Origin: Rhypophila decipiens
Taxonomy: Eukaryota; Ascomycota; Sordariomycetes; Sordariales; Naviculisporaceae
DNA length: 64,000 nt
Assembly: GCA_033297075.1 (NCBI GenBank)
Contig: MU858061.1
Span: 186,001 to 250,000 of the forward strand
Direction: 5' to 3'
Shown: piece by piece, positions 11,870 through 23,800 of the stretch
Position numbering within the stretch: position 1 is the first letter of the stretch
Layout of the letters: each line of letters starts with the position of its first letter
The notes under the pieces: model-generated
Told to the model about the DNA's origin: nothing
Databases searched by the model: none
The model's input: the letters and a program-made list of their open reading frames with translations, nothing else
Made by a program: the position numbers and the translations under genes

Positions 11870-13458
11870 TTTTTGTGGTCATAGCAAGGTTGCAATCAAA
11901 GCTCGTCGACGTGGCACAACACAGGATGAAGTCGGTTGATCGTCGCGACGCGTTTTGGGTGTGAAGGCATTCACGCCTGTGGCGTGCAAATGGTTTGGTG
12001 GAGAGGAATTTGGAGAATTGGAGAAGGATTTGGGGTTGGGGTTGGCTCCAGTTCGTCACAACATCAGACGAGATTGATCCGAATTCGTTGTTGACAATGA
12101 GGTACTCAAAGGATGTTGGGTTTGGGACCCTGTCACGGTCGTGAAAGTTAATTCACAGCCAATTTCTCGAGCTACGGCTTCGTTATTGAAGGGGCCCTTA
12201 TCCGAAGCCTTTCGCGGGTTGAAAAGGTTGCAGGTGTGAAAAAAGCTTCAGGGCTCCCGTGCCCCGCCTTTCAGCCTTGTCACTCCCCCACAACACCACA
12301 CTCCCAGCTCGTCCATGGCACACTGCAGATCTGTGGTGACCAAACCATGGGAGAGAAGGAAATATATATGTTTGCTTGTTGTGTGATAATAATACGTAGA
12401 TCTGGTTGAGATGTGCGCAGATTGCATTGCGTACGGTTACCCTGCTGATCTGTACGCTCCAACTCATCACAGCAATGTAACGACTTTTCACCCACAGCTT
12501 TCATGTTGATTGCCAAGACTAGAACTGGTGAACTTTTCGACTTCTTGTGGATCCTGTCGTGCCCCATCATGACATAGCGAGATAGATATGCCCTACGCAA
12601 TGTGCAGAACAATGCCCCGAAATCAGAATAACCTCATGCCCCTCTGTAAGCCCGTCTGCGGCGAATCCAACTCCGTCGGCGCCTCCCGAAAGCCCTCTTC
12701 AAGACGACCTACCAGCCAGGCGAGCCAGAATATATACGCCATCATCTCGGGGAAATTAAAAGAAAAGGTGTGTAGCCACGATAATCTATCATCGTGCATA
12801 TGCAGCAGGTACCGAGAGGATGCTACAGTTGTAACCTTGCACTACCTTGTGCGGCCCTGGGGACCAATTACAGTGGTTGAGGGGAACTGAGGTGAGGGCC
12901 TTTATTCCGTCATAGCGACCCACTCCAGCAACCACGACCACTACGTAAGCAACAGCTGAAAAGGTCGAGCCACCTGCCTTTCTATCCGTAGCGGTCTCCG
13001 AAGCCTCCACCCATAGTTGATCCGCCACTTTACTCCAGTGTCTCGGCATCATCGTTCAACTGACCACTCAGAAGCCTTTCGACTTTCCTATCCCGGCATC
13101 AAGCTTCCTTTCTTCGGGATCTTGACAAGACCATCCTTACGAACCCACAAGCCCACAAACCCACCCACAGTCAAGGCTTTTAGCAGCTTGGCAAGATAAG
13201 CTCTCGAGACAGCAGCACTCTTAATTACGATCGTATATATCATTTTTCATTCGAAAACTCTCCAGCGCACTGTAGCATTAGGATTTGGGATTATCCGGAC
13301 GAGAGACGAAAGAAAACAATGAATTAAACACCCCACACTCCCCTTTCTCTTTTCTCCAGTCCTACACGCTTCCCTGATACCCTCTTCCTCGGATACAGCT
13401 TTCTGCGCGCTGCGCCCGTCATTGCGTTGGTGACTCCGGAGTCCCGAGAGCAGACGCA
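11870..13458. other. Divergent intergenic region
   Basis: About 1.6 kb separates the start of the minus-strand SANT-like gene from the start of the plus-strand CNNM gene, so it should hold both promoters. I see no convincing gene, tRNA or long repeat. The plus-strand sequence just before 13459 is pyrimidine-rich, as is usual for fungal promoters. Confidence 0.55.
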
Positions 13459-16259
13459 ATGAAGCCCGACTCGATGCGCCATCATGCGCGCAGCTCCCCC
13501 AGCAGTTCCAATGGCTTGCTCACAGCTCGTTCCATCGTCGTCGCATTTTCTCGCATGCTCTTCATGAGCCTCCCGACCGCCTTGGCTGCCCCGCTCAAGC
13601 TCTTCGAACACTATGACGACGATGTTCCAGAGGCCGAAGGCGCAAGCCTATGGGTATTATATGTCACCTCGATGGCATTGGTCTTGTTGGGCGGTGCATT
13701 CGCTGGTTTGACTATTGCGTAAGGACCCATTACATAGCAAAGGATACGTCGAGTGGAAAGCTAACTGGGACCAGGCTGATGGGCCAGGATGGAATCTACC
13801 TCCAAGTCGTCTCCAAAGATCCCACGGAACCGCAGCAAAAGAACGCCAAACGAGTCTACGATCTGCTACAAAAAGGAAAGCACTGGGTCTTGGTTACACT
13901 GCTCCTGTCCAACGTCATTGTCAACGAAACTCTCCCCGTCGTGCTCGATCGATGTCTTGGTGGCGGTGTTGCCGCCGTTGTAGGCTCGACGGTTCTCATT
14001 GGTACGTCACACAGTCCCTGCCCATGCATTTGACCCTCAAGTTCTAACACGGCCTTGTCTGCTTTTCTAGTCATCTTTGGCGAAATCATTCCCCAGTCGC
14101 TCTGCGTCCGATATGGCCTCCAGATCGGCGGCTACATGTCCAAGCCCGTCCTTGCCCTCATGTACTTTACCGCCCCCGTGGCCTGGCCGACGGCTAAGCT
14201 GCTCGACTACCTCCTCGGGGAGGACCACGGAACCATCTACAAGAAGAGCGGACTCAAGACGCTCGTCACTCTCCACAAGAACATGGGCGAGGTCTCGGAG
14301 CGCCTGAACCAGGACGAGGTCACCATCATTAGCGCGGTCCTGGACTTGAAGGAAAAGCCGGTCGCCAATGTTATGACGCCCATGGACGATGTCTTCACTA
14401 TGTCCGAGGACACCGTGTTGGACGAGGAGACTATGGATATGATCCTCTCGGCAGGCTACTCGAGAATCCCAATTCACGAGACGGGCAACCCGACCAACTT
14501 TGTCGGCATGCTGCTTGTCAAGATCTTGATCACGTACGACCCCGAAGACGGCAAGCTCGTCAAGGACTTTCCCCTGGCCACTCTCCCAGAGACCCGCCCC
14601 GAGACGAGCTGTCTGGACATTGTCAACTTCTTCCAGGAGGGCAAATCCCACATGGTCCTCGTTTCGGAATTCCCCGGTGAAGACCATGGCGCCATCGGAG
14701 TCGTGACCCTCGAGGACGTCATTGAGGAGCTGATTGGAGAAGAAATCATTGACGAGTCAGACGTTTACATCGACGTGCACAAGGCCATCCGCCGCCTCAC
14801 ACCTGCCCCGAAAGCCCGCGTCCACCGCCAAATGTCTGAGGACCACCATGGTTTCCGCGCCGCCGCTGGAGCTACCATCGGCGCCAACCTGGTCAACGCT
14901 ACCAGCCCCAACCCCGAGACGCATTCTGCCATCCTCGAATCGGGAGCGGACGGTGCAGGAGAGGCTTCCGGCTTGTCTTCCAGCCCCAAGATGACCACCT
15001 TCATGATGCGTAGGAGCTCGGCGGGGGTGGACGGGCAAACGGTCAAGACCACGGTCCCCGTACGCGCCAATCTGGACGAAATCCGGGCTCATCTCAAGCA
15101 CCTGGGGCCATCAAACCCTGCTACCAACCCAAAGAACACCCGGTCCACCACTGTCAAAGTCAAGCCCGGCACCGTCCTCAGCCATGGAGCTGCCAGCGGT
15201 GTACCGGCCCCCGTGCGATCTGCTTCGGTCATAGAAGAGGCCCACGTCAATCTCCTAGGCGACGACGACAACGAGACGACGTCGCTGCTGCACCCCCAGG
15301 TGACGGGCAAAGACGGCATCCAGGCGCTTAGGCAGAGCTATGGATCTGTGAGCCCGCAACTGACTATGCAGTTTACCACACCGCCAAAAGCCGCAAACGG
15401 ATCAAGGACCGCCTCCCCCGCCGGTCCTTCCGCCCCGACTCTCGTGTTCGAACCAGTACCCGAACAAGCAAGCAAGGCCACACAAACTGCCGCTCCTGAA
15501 GCCCTTGGCAAAGATAACTCGTCCCGAACCAGACTTGCCAGCACCGAGACTTTCCCTTCCACGGGCAGTCCCAGCCCCCACCACGCCCTCCACGAAAGCG
15601 CCACGATGCCCGTCGTAAGGAACTCTAGCGGCAGCGACTCGAGCATCCATGCCCTTGGACCAGCAGATCGCGATCGATCACGAACCGATATATTGTATGC
15701 CCCCAAGAGGGGCAACGTTCGAAGCGGTAGCATTACCGAGAATATCATTGAGAGCAGAGGTGTGAGGAAGGTGGTGCTCGAGACGACTAGTAGTAACGAC
15801 GAGGACGAGTTTGCTGTTACGATTTCGAATCTTGGGCCTAGAGGCACTTCCCATAATCGAGACCAGAGTCAGACACAACAGCAGTCGGCTATTTCGGGCA
15901 CTGAGGCGGGACAAAAACAGAGTCCCACTGCGACGAGTAGCGGCAAGGCGCCGGCCCAGGAGGAAGAGCAACAAGGCAAAGGGAACAATGCTAGTTCTGA
16001 CAATGGGAAGGGTCATGACGGGGCAGAGGACGAAGAGGCGATATTAAGTCCTAATGAGGAAGACGACGGCGAGGAAGACGACGGGGACGATCATGAAGGG
16101 AGTCAACATGCTGAGCCCGGGACGGTGGTAGTCAAGGAAGAGCAAGAAGGCAAAGACGGCAAAACGGGCAATCCCAGTGCGGGCGGCACCGCCGGTGGTT
16201 CAAGTAAGAAGAACAAACGACGGAAGAAGCGCAAGGGGGCTCATCATAAATCCTCATAG
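13459..16259 (+). CDS. MAM3: CNNM/MAM3-type DUF21 and CBS-domain membrane protein
   Basis: Three exons: 13459-13718, 13775-14001 and 14071-16259, 891 residues. Both introns have GTAAGG or GTACGT donors and CTAAC branch sites, and both splice inside the conserved DUF21 membrane domain, restoring [15 protein letters not shown] and [14 protein letters not shown]. An N-terminal hydrophobic segment (possible signal sequence) precedes four membrane segments at about residues 65-220. A CBS pair follows at about 255-395, with VMTPMDDVF and [17 protein letters not shown]. The tail from about 400 is Ser/Pro-rich, then acidic, and ends in a Lys/Arg-rich cluster. CNNM/Mam3 proteins act at the vacuole or plasma membrane in Mg and Mn handling (family knowledge). 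The long tail is typical of filamentous fungi. The orthology call to yeast MAM3 is by architecture. Confidence 0.9.
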
Positions 16260-17127
16260 GTTGAGGATGAGCAGCGTTTTTGTCAGCTCGAGTGGATTCT
16301 TCGGACTTGATTTTACTGGGCCTGGCTTTTGACTTGCTTTCATGTTGAGTTTAGGGGCTTGGCTTTGCTGCCAAGGTACTTGCCGGTAGCTAACGAGGCA
16401 TGTGTGTTTTGCTTGTACCCTTCTTGATTTGTACTTGATCAACTTGCATTTGAACTTTTGGGACTCATGTATGGCACGGCACGATGGAGGGATGGGAAGG
16501 ACACACTGTAGTATAGATTATTAATGGGATTCGAAATGGAAATTTGAAATCTACCTACCTTTATGTTGAGTCAATTTAATATCATTCCATATTCAGTTTT
16601 GGGTTTATTTTTTGTTAACTAAGGATTGTCATCCGGCACGGCACGGCAGGACAATAATCTTTATATTGGTACCTAGTTATTCATATCCGGAGTTTTCCAT
16701 CTAGTTAGTCACTCCTAACCATATCATCGCCTTCTTTCTATCTGCTTCAATCAAATAGACCTCGTTTCACATCTCTCATTAGCTTCTTATAAAGGTCATG
16801 TCTTGTCATTCATTCAACGCCTAACAATGGGGTATAATGCTATGAACCAAAACTAAAAAAAAAAGAAAAAGACGCCTGCTTCCCTGCCTCTCGTCAACTC
16901 CCATCTGTGGTGTGCCCAAGACTGCTCGACGAGATGAGTTTTGCGTCTCTGAGGAACCCAACTCTTACCTGAGACCATCTCCTTTTATTTTATCCAGGCA
17001 AACTTCCCATGTATTCAACTCCCCGCCCGAAAATCTACAGACTCCCCAGCCGCCCACACACAGTTGCGCCAAGCCTTGGTTGCGAGTACGATATGGATGG
17101 CCAAACTCGCCCATCCGAGTTTTACCT
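16260..17127. other. Convergent intergenic region
   Basis: This separates the 3' ends of the CNNM gene (plus) and the PP2A activator gene (minus), so it should contain both terminators and untranslated regions. GGCACGGCAC-type short repeats occur near 16472 and 16636. No gene is seen. Confidence 0.55.
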
Positions 17128-18651
17128 TCATCTGCGCTCTCCCGTCGCCCAGGGCGCTCTGGTGGGAACGTGCACCCACTCATCAGAAGTGCCAGCCGAC
17201 GAGGCGCCACCACCCCCAGGCGCGACCGACTCCGGTGGTACACGACTCAACCAAGGTACAGCAGTAACGGTAGGCGGCATGCCACGGGCCCCAGCCCCAG
17301 CCCCAGCTCCCTGAGCCTGGGCAGCAAAGGTAGTAGCGCCGCCGCCGGCACCACCACCAGGTCCAGCAACAGGCTGGTTGGCAATATGGACCGTCGACGT
17401 GGCTGCATCAGGAGCCGATGGATCTCTCTCCCACTCAAACAGAGACCCAAACGGAAAATGCTGCACCACGGGGAACTTGCCCAGCACCTCGGCATTGAAC
17501 ATCTTGATCATGCCCTTGTTGATCTTGCCCCAGCCGTCCTTGACGCCCGAGATGTCGTACAGTGTGGGCGAGTGTTCCCAGAACGGGCCCGTCTTGACAT
17601 CGTTGATGAATCCGATGGCGGCAAAGTACATGTTGTCGGTTCGATATTTTTCGACCATGTCTGCATTGACGATCGACTTGGGTTGTGGTGCCCCGGGGCA
17701 TGAGCCTTCGAGGGGCATTGGCTCTGTCTCGTCGCGGATGGGACGAGTGAGCTGGGCCGAGCCAAATATGTAGGGTATGAAGGAGTGGTCGTCCAGACCC
17801 CAGACACCGTGGGAGCCGGCTGGCTCGAGGGTATATGTGAGGATGAGTTTCCTGACCACGGCTAGGTACCTGATTGTCTGTTAGAAAACCAGAATCTGAG
17901 AAGGAAAGGGATGAAGGAGTACTTGCGGTTCAATGACGCCCAGAACTATGCTTCTTTCAACATCACCAGGCCGACGATCCTCCCCGACACTTGGAAGAGG
18001 GAATTCCGGGCTTGTGAAAGCACCCAGCTTCCAGAGGCAGCCGAGAAAGGCAATAAAGCTGAGCTCGTGGCCGGTTCCATAGTCTAGTCTAGAGGGACTG
18101 CCGAAGCCGCCCACAAAGTATTCCCTGAGCTCGTTCCATGCAGTGGGGTATTCGGTCCCGGCGTTGGAATCCCTGGAATAGTCGATGACACGCTGAGGCA
18201 AATGTTCTTTGAGAAGGCCGACAATACGCTGGTCGAGCTTTTGATGCCAGGTTCTGAAACTGACGTTCCCGAAGCGTCGAGGGCCAGTGCTGGGCGGGAC
18301 CTCGCCAATGATGGCCTCGACGCGGGAAAGTAAAGACTGCAGTCTCTTCACGATCGCGGGATCCTGACGTGGAGCGGTGAGGGTGAACACAAGCGGCTCG
18401 CTCTGGTCCTTGGGGAGACGGGGGCACACGGCTCTGTTTAGCTGGAGGATGAACGTGCAGATGTCCCGGTAGGCTCTGGTTGAATGAAAGCGGGCGACAT
18501 CGGTGCCGTCATGGATTTGTTTGACCGGGGTAAGAAACTTGCGAGCAGCCGAGCGTGGTAGAACGTCCAGCTCTGGAAGACGGGCGGCCGAACTTGGTTT
18601 CTTGTAAGTCGACCACCCGGTGGGAGGAGGAGGAGGAGGAGGAGCATCCAT
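17128..18651 (-). CDS. RRD1: Serine/threonine phosphatase 2A activator (PTPA), RRD1 type
   Basis: Two exons, 18651-17923 and 17877-17128, 492 residues, joined by a 45-base intron that restores [19 protein letters not shown] is a peptidyl-prolyl isomerase that activates PP2A-like phosphatases (family knowledge). Diagnostic blocks are present in order: the N-terminal helical lid, [17 protein letters not shown], the [16 protein letters not shown] active-site segment, and [10 protein letters not shown]. The C-terminal 90 residues are Gly/Ala-rich and end with MPPT..VPWLSR and PTRAPWATG, the extended tail seen in the RRD1 rather than the RRD2 branch of filamentous fungi. I chose ATG 18651 ([10 protein letters not shown]). 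An in-frame ATG at 18885 would add 78 Ser/Thr-rich residues. Confidence 0.9.
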
Positions 18652-19476
18652 TGTGTTTGGTCTTGGTGCAGCTGTCTGACGGTGATCTGCCTGTCGAGAT
18701 GTGGCCGTCAGAGGGTGGGCGTTGAGAGTGGGAAGAAATTTGCGAGACACGTCTGCCTGGCTTGAAGAGAAGGGCAGCGAGGTTCCGCTGTTAAAGTCGT
18801 TGGGGCTGTGATCCGCGTCGGTAGAGGTACCAGAAGTAGATGATTTTAAATGCAGGTGGTATGTATAACGGTTTTCTAGAAGCACTGTGCTAAGGTGCTT
18901 ACTTCCTCCTTCAAACCGCTGCGGGACGACGGAACCCCACTGTCGTCATGGCGGGGCAGCGGTCAAGCAACATTTGGCAGGCGGCGTACGTCGAGAAGGC
19001 CTAGACTCAACGGTGAATTCCTGAATCCGAAATAAACCATCACCTCGCTGTTGCTATCCCATTGCTCAAGACCAGCATACCTGTAAGCAAAAGGATGCCT
19101 AGGGGTGTTCTGGTCGATTAAGAGGTATCTCGAGCGCTGTGGACAGGGATGACTTATCACTTGGAGCCACCCGTTATTAATCGAATGAAGCTCATTTGAA
19201 CGGGGTTCGGTATTGAGCACCTTTTGTTTGTTTGGACAGGTTCTTCTGCTCATGCTGAAATGTGACTGCTTTTTTATTCCTCCTGGAAGCTCTGCCAGGC
19301 TATATTTCTACATGACTGACAGCCATCATTTCCCATCATGGGTCGAGTCGATAACTCCAAGGTCTGAAAATGACAAGATGACCACCTTCTCGATCCTCAA
19401 ATCTGATTATCCACTTAGCAATGTTGAGATGCTCTACCATAGCGGTATTACCAGAACTAGATAATTCATGGCCCCT
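18652..19476. other. Intergenic stretch
   Basis: Promoter side of the PP2A activator gene and 3' flank of the SET-domain gene. The frame continuing upstream of the PTPA start to 18885 is Ser/Thr-rich and may be untranslated leader. No other gene is seen. Confidence 0.55.
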
Positions 19477-20532
19477 CTACTCGTCCTTCCTCCTCTCCCA
19501 GAACCCCCTCCCATAACTAACCAAAATCTCCTCCCCCTTCCTAATAACACCAACACTACTCATCTTGCTCGGCACCGAAGCCGTCGTCGCTTTCTTCCCA
19601 CCGGCAGCAGCATTCAGTTTCTTCTTCAGCCTCTCGGCCGCCAGGTTCTGCGCCTCCAGAATCTTTTGCCTCGCCTTTTTCCCCAGCGGAAGCACATAGA
19701 CCGCCATCGTCCATTCTTTAATCCTCTCATCCCAAACAAGCCTAAGCTCGGCGTTCTCGCGCTCCTTTCCGGGGACACCGCGGTAATCATTGATAAACCG
19801 CGCTTCGTTGCCCATTCTCTCGCCGTCGACTGCTAGATCTGCCTCGCGCGAGAGCCAGAGGTCGTAGTCGGATTTTTCGTGCTGGATTCGTTCCTTTTCT
19901 CTTTCTTCTTTGGTTATTAGGTCTTCTTCTGGGCCAAGTGATAGTGCTTGGATGCTCTCATCGAGTTGGTCGTCGTGTCCTCCTCCCACGGGATCATCCG
20001 GACTTGAAGAAGAAGCACTTTGATCTTGCCGTTTAGGTTGTTCCGTTGCTGTATCAACTTGGACAACACCAGGATGCACGACCCCGTAGTAAGGCAGGAT
20101 TAATTCCCCGGGGAGCAGATCTCTTGCTGCAAAGAGGCCGCATTGTCCGTAGGCCGGGTGGTTCGGGTCTGTGATCCGGTGGATCTGAACTGCCGGACTA
20201 GGACCGCTGGGGAAGGTGAGGGGAATGATGTCGTTCTCTCCTGTCACCGGCTCGAGAGAAGGTAACGGCACACTGGAGCTTGCTGATGACGGTGCTGGAG
20301 GAGGAGGTGGTGGCGGCTTCCGAATAATGTCCAGCTGAGAGGATGTCACAAATTTGGAGTAGCTCGGTGCAGTGAGGTATTTGGTCTCTGACGGCCAGTT
20401 GATTGGCAATCCGTCTTTGGTGACGGCAGGACCTTGTGGCGCCGTTGACGATGGTTTGGGCGGATTTTGACGTGAAAGCTGTTTTGTAGGAGGCTTTTTG
20501 GCGCCGTTTGGCCGAAGTTTGCCTCCGCCCAT
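19477..20532 (-). CDS. SET-domain protein, putative lysine methyltransferase
   Basis: A single exon of 351 residues. The N-terminus is basic, and a poly-Pro run lies at about 73-79. The SET domain starts near residue 130 with CGLFAARDLLPGELILPYYG. It continues with MGNEARFINDYRG at about 240-252, the counterpart of the RFINHSC-type S-adenosylmethionine pocket, and closes with KGEEILVSYGRGFW at about 332-345, which supplies the catalytic-type Tyr. Two Glu/Lys/Ser-rich insertions interrupt the domain (about 160-215 and 285-325). No pre-SET or post-SET cysteine cluster is present, so histone specificity cannot be inferred. A non-histone substrate is equally possible. Confidence 0.85.
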   Translation of the reverse strand: MGGGKLRPNGAKKPPTKQLSRQNPPKPSSTAPQGPAVTKDGLPINWPSETKYLTAPSYSKFVTSSQLDIIRKPPPPPPPAPSSASSSVPLPSLEPVTGENDIIPLTFPSGPSPAVQIHRITDPNHPAYGQCGLFAARDLLPGELILPYYGVVHPGVVQVDTATEQPKRQDQSASSSSPDDPVGGGHDDQLDESIQALSLGPEEDLITKEEREKERIQHEKSDYDLWLSREADLAVDGERMGNEARFINDYRGVPGKERENAELRLVWDERIKEWTMAVYVLPLGKKARQKILEAQNLAAERLKKKLNAAAGGKKATTASVPSKMSSVGVIRKGEEILVSYGRGFWERRKDE

Positions 20533-20871
20533 TGCTGCAGTATTTCTCTTGTATGCTCTGTTGGTTGAAAATGTTGTGAAAGTGGTGATTAAAGCGGCGT
20601 ATCAGTCGTGTTTAAGGCGGTTTTGGTATCAGTTCTTTACTTGGTTCATTGATCTGGTGCTGGGTTGAGTTGCTTGATGAGACGGATGCAGAGTTAAAAT
20701 TCTCCTGCTTGGGCGAATGAGTGGGCCCGAACTTTTGCCGACTTACAACTGTACACATCACGATTCACGACTGAAACTTTGACAAGACTCTCGACGGCCA
20801 AGATTAGGGCCATTCGTGATTTTACCAAACAGATTTTCGAGGCCAAGTTCAAGCATATGAATTGACAGTAG
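20533..20871. other. Short intergenic stretch between SET and RAD4 genes
   Basis: These 339 bases contain the promoter of the SET gene and the 3' flank of RAD4, both on the minus strand. No other feature is seen. Confidence 0.5.
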
Positions 20872-23800
20872 CTACTCGACCAGGAATCCTCCGCCCTCGT
20901 CATCCTCGTCCATGAAATACTCCTCCGAGACGTCACTCGGAATATCATCCATGTTGACGTCCTCGTCTTGGTCGTCTTCCAACAGCAGTGCCTTTTCCTT
21001 GCCCTTTTCCGGGCGGCCACTCCTGAGCCGACTTCTGACAATGACATGGTCGTCCTCATCTTCATCTTGTTGCTTGCTCTCTGTTTCCTCTTGCCCATCA
21101 TGGATTACAAACCCACCGCCTTCATGATGTGTTTTATCGACGGGAGCAGGACTATCCTCGGCCACGAACCCTCCACCGCCGTTGTCTCGGGCGACAAAGC
21201 CCCCGCCGTCCGGATCGCCATAATTCACAGAACCGGGACCTTCATCGGCCATAAAGCCTCCGCCACCACTGTCGTCAACTACAAAACCACCGCCAACTTG
21301 ATCATCATCGTCTTGCCCATGTCTACTTGTCGACTCCTCGTCAAGAACAAAACCGCCACCGCTGCCGCCGCCATATTCCTGTGTAGCCTGCCCATTAAAC
21401 CCATCATCAGCTACAAACCCACCACCGCCTCCATATTCATATCCCCGAACAGGCGGCCTCTTCCTCTTCTTCTCAACCAAAACCTCATTCAACCTCTCAA
21501 AATTTCTCCCATCATCAACCAAAAACCCACCACCACCCTCCTCTTCCTTTTCTTCTTCCACTGCTTCCTCCTCCTCCTCATCAGGCAACTCAACCTCCCC
21601 CAACCCTCCTCCCCCCTCAGTATCACCCCAAACCCTCTTCCGAATCCGAAGCGCCTTAACCCAACGACCCCACATCCTCAGCGCCCTCTTCGCCCGTCTC
21701 TCCCTCTCAATCTCAGTATCTAAATCCTCCAACCCCGCAATGACCGCCCAGACCCCCTCCTCAGCCTCCCGGGCAACAACAACGCCCTGCAAGACAGCCG
21801 TCCCCTTTTTCCCGGCAAATTTCCAGCCCGTCAGCGCAGGCGCGTAGTCTACCCCGAGTATGTAACTCGCCTGCGCAGCCCTAGGGTGTTGGACATGGAC
21901 CCCTCCTTGGGGGACCATACTCGGCACGAAAATCTCGATATTCCCAAACTTGTTTTTGGGAATCTTCCCGTCCTCACTTACGCGCGGCGGCACGTATAAA
22001 GTAGTTTGTTCCTCGGTGTAAATGGGGATTCCTCCCCCTGCCAGGACGAGCGCATCCCCAAAGAGGCCTACCATTTCTGGGTCCTCCTCTTCTTCTTCTT
22101 CCTCCTCATCTCCTGCTGGTGTTGGGTCAGGTTCATCATCCCACACCGAGCGTTTCTTCTTCTTGTTGTTAGGAGGCAGAATCTTGACCGGCTCCTCAAG
22201 GTCTCTAACCAACCTCCCAAGACGAAACCATTTATCCCTCGACCTTGCAAGTCGAACATCCTTTCGCCTATAAATCTTTTCCAAACCCCCCGATTTACCA
22301 GCCGATACAGTCCCCGTGTATTGCGCGCCCTTGACTAAAACTTCACTCCGGCGTAAATGTCTTTCAAGCGCATAAACAGGATGATCCTTGAAATCAGCAA
22401 CGTTCCTCGGCATAGGTTCTTTTGTTTCATAGGCAGCTAATTCATTCGCCTCGATCTGTTCCAGCGGTGTTGGCTCGCGGAATCGCAGCGGGTTGTACCG
22501 TCGCAGTGCCTTGCGCCACCACTTCTCGCCAGTCATCATTGGGACTAGACCATGGATAGAGGAATTAATCCGGCTGGCGATAGGTCCGTCTATTCGGGAA
22601 CGCTTGGTTTTGGAGTTGTAGGCTTTTACGTATCGACGGGTGACGTCCTTTGCGGAGGAGTCAGAGCCAAAAGCGATTACGTAGGTCATGCTGTTTAGTA
22701 TCTTTTCGCCGGGGATGGTGGCGGGTGGTTCGAGGGCCTTTGGGCGCCATTGTGTGCATGTTACGAGGGGATCGACAGGGTTGTACTTTTGGTATGCTTC
22801 GTCTAGGATTTCTATCCAGTAGATTGGGTAGGACGATTCCCCTCTTATCTTCTTGGCTTTGGGTGGTTGAGAGGATGAGGAGGGAGATGGTTCGATGGTT
22901 GGGACCTGATATGCTGTTGCGTTTGGGTGGCCTAGTCTGCTTCGTGGGGAGGAAAAGGAGCGTTCTTGTTTGCTCTCATGTTGGGCTAACGCTGCTGCGT
23001 AGATTTCTGACTGGGAGGGCTTGGATGGGGTGCTTTTGCTGGTCTTTGGTTTGGGCATGGGCGGACCTCCTCCTGGCACGCAGGGTAATGGCTGGAGGGA
23101 ACAGACTAGACGGGCTTCGAGGCCAGCGGATCGGAGCAGGGCGCAGAATAACTGGGCCCCGACGTCGCGGGATCCTGAGAGAGATCTTGCTGCTTCGAGA
23201 AAATCGGACTTTTCGTGGACTGATTCAATGTCCTCGGGTAGTTGGTAGTCTTTCAGGAGCTCGGCATCTTCAGCCCAGAGGGACCGCTTTAGACCACGCT
23301 CCGTGATGGTGAATTTTATATTGAACATAGTCCTTGCTTCTTGGATACCGGCTTTTAGGGCTTCAGACCGGCCGAACTGGGGCTGGTTGGTCCGTGGGTG
23401 GAGAGCTCTCATCATCTTGTCTGTTAACAGGGGCCGTAGAGCAGCCTGGACTTCACCGTCGTTGCACCATCGGTTCCTCCGCTCGACATGAGATAGGAGG
23501 CAGAGGAGATGCGCCTTGTGTATCTCAACACGGCGTCTCTTCTCCTCGTTGCTGATGGCTTTCTGTCTGTCAACTGTGCGACGCGGATTCATAATAGCCT
23601 TTTGGGCTGTCAGGTTGAGTTCCAAGGGCTGGTCGTCGTCCATCTGTGCGGACGGACCGCCTGCGTCGATATCCACATCTTCAAATATGATATTGTCGTC
23701 ATCTTCGTCGTCTGATTCTTGGATCATGGTCTGGATGGTTGGGGCCGGTATGACCACATCCTCAAACTCGATGTCGTCGTCGTCCTCGTCATCTTCACCA

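Noticed and set aside
18652..18885. Upstream extension of the PP2A activator by 78 residues
   Set aside because: The added residues are Ser/Thr-rich and not PTPA-like, while [10 protein letters not shown] at 18651 gives a normal family length.
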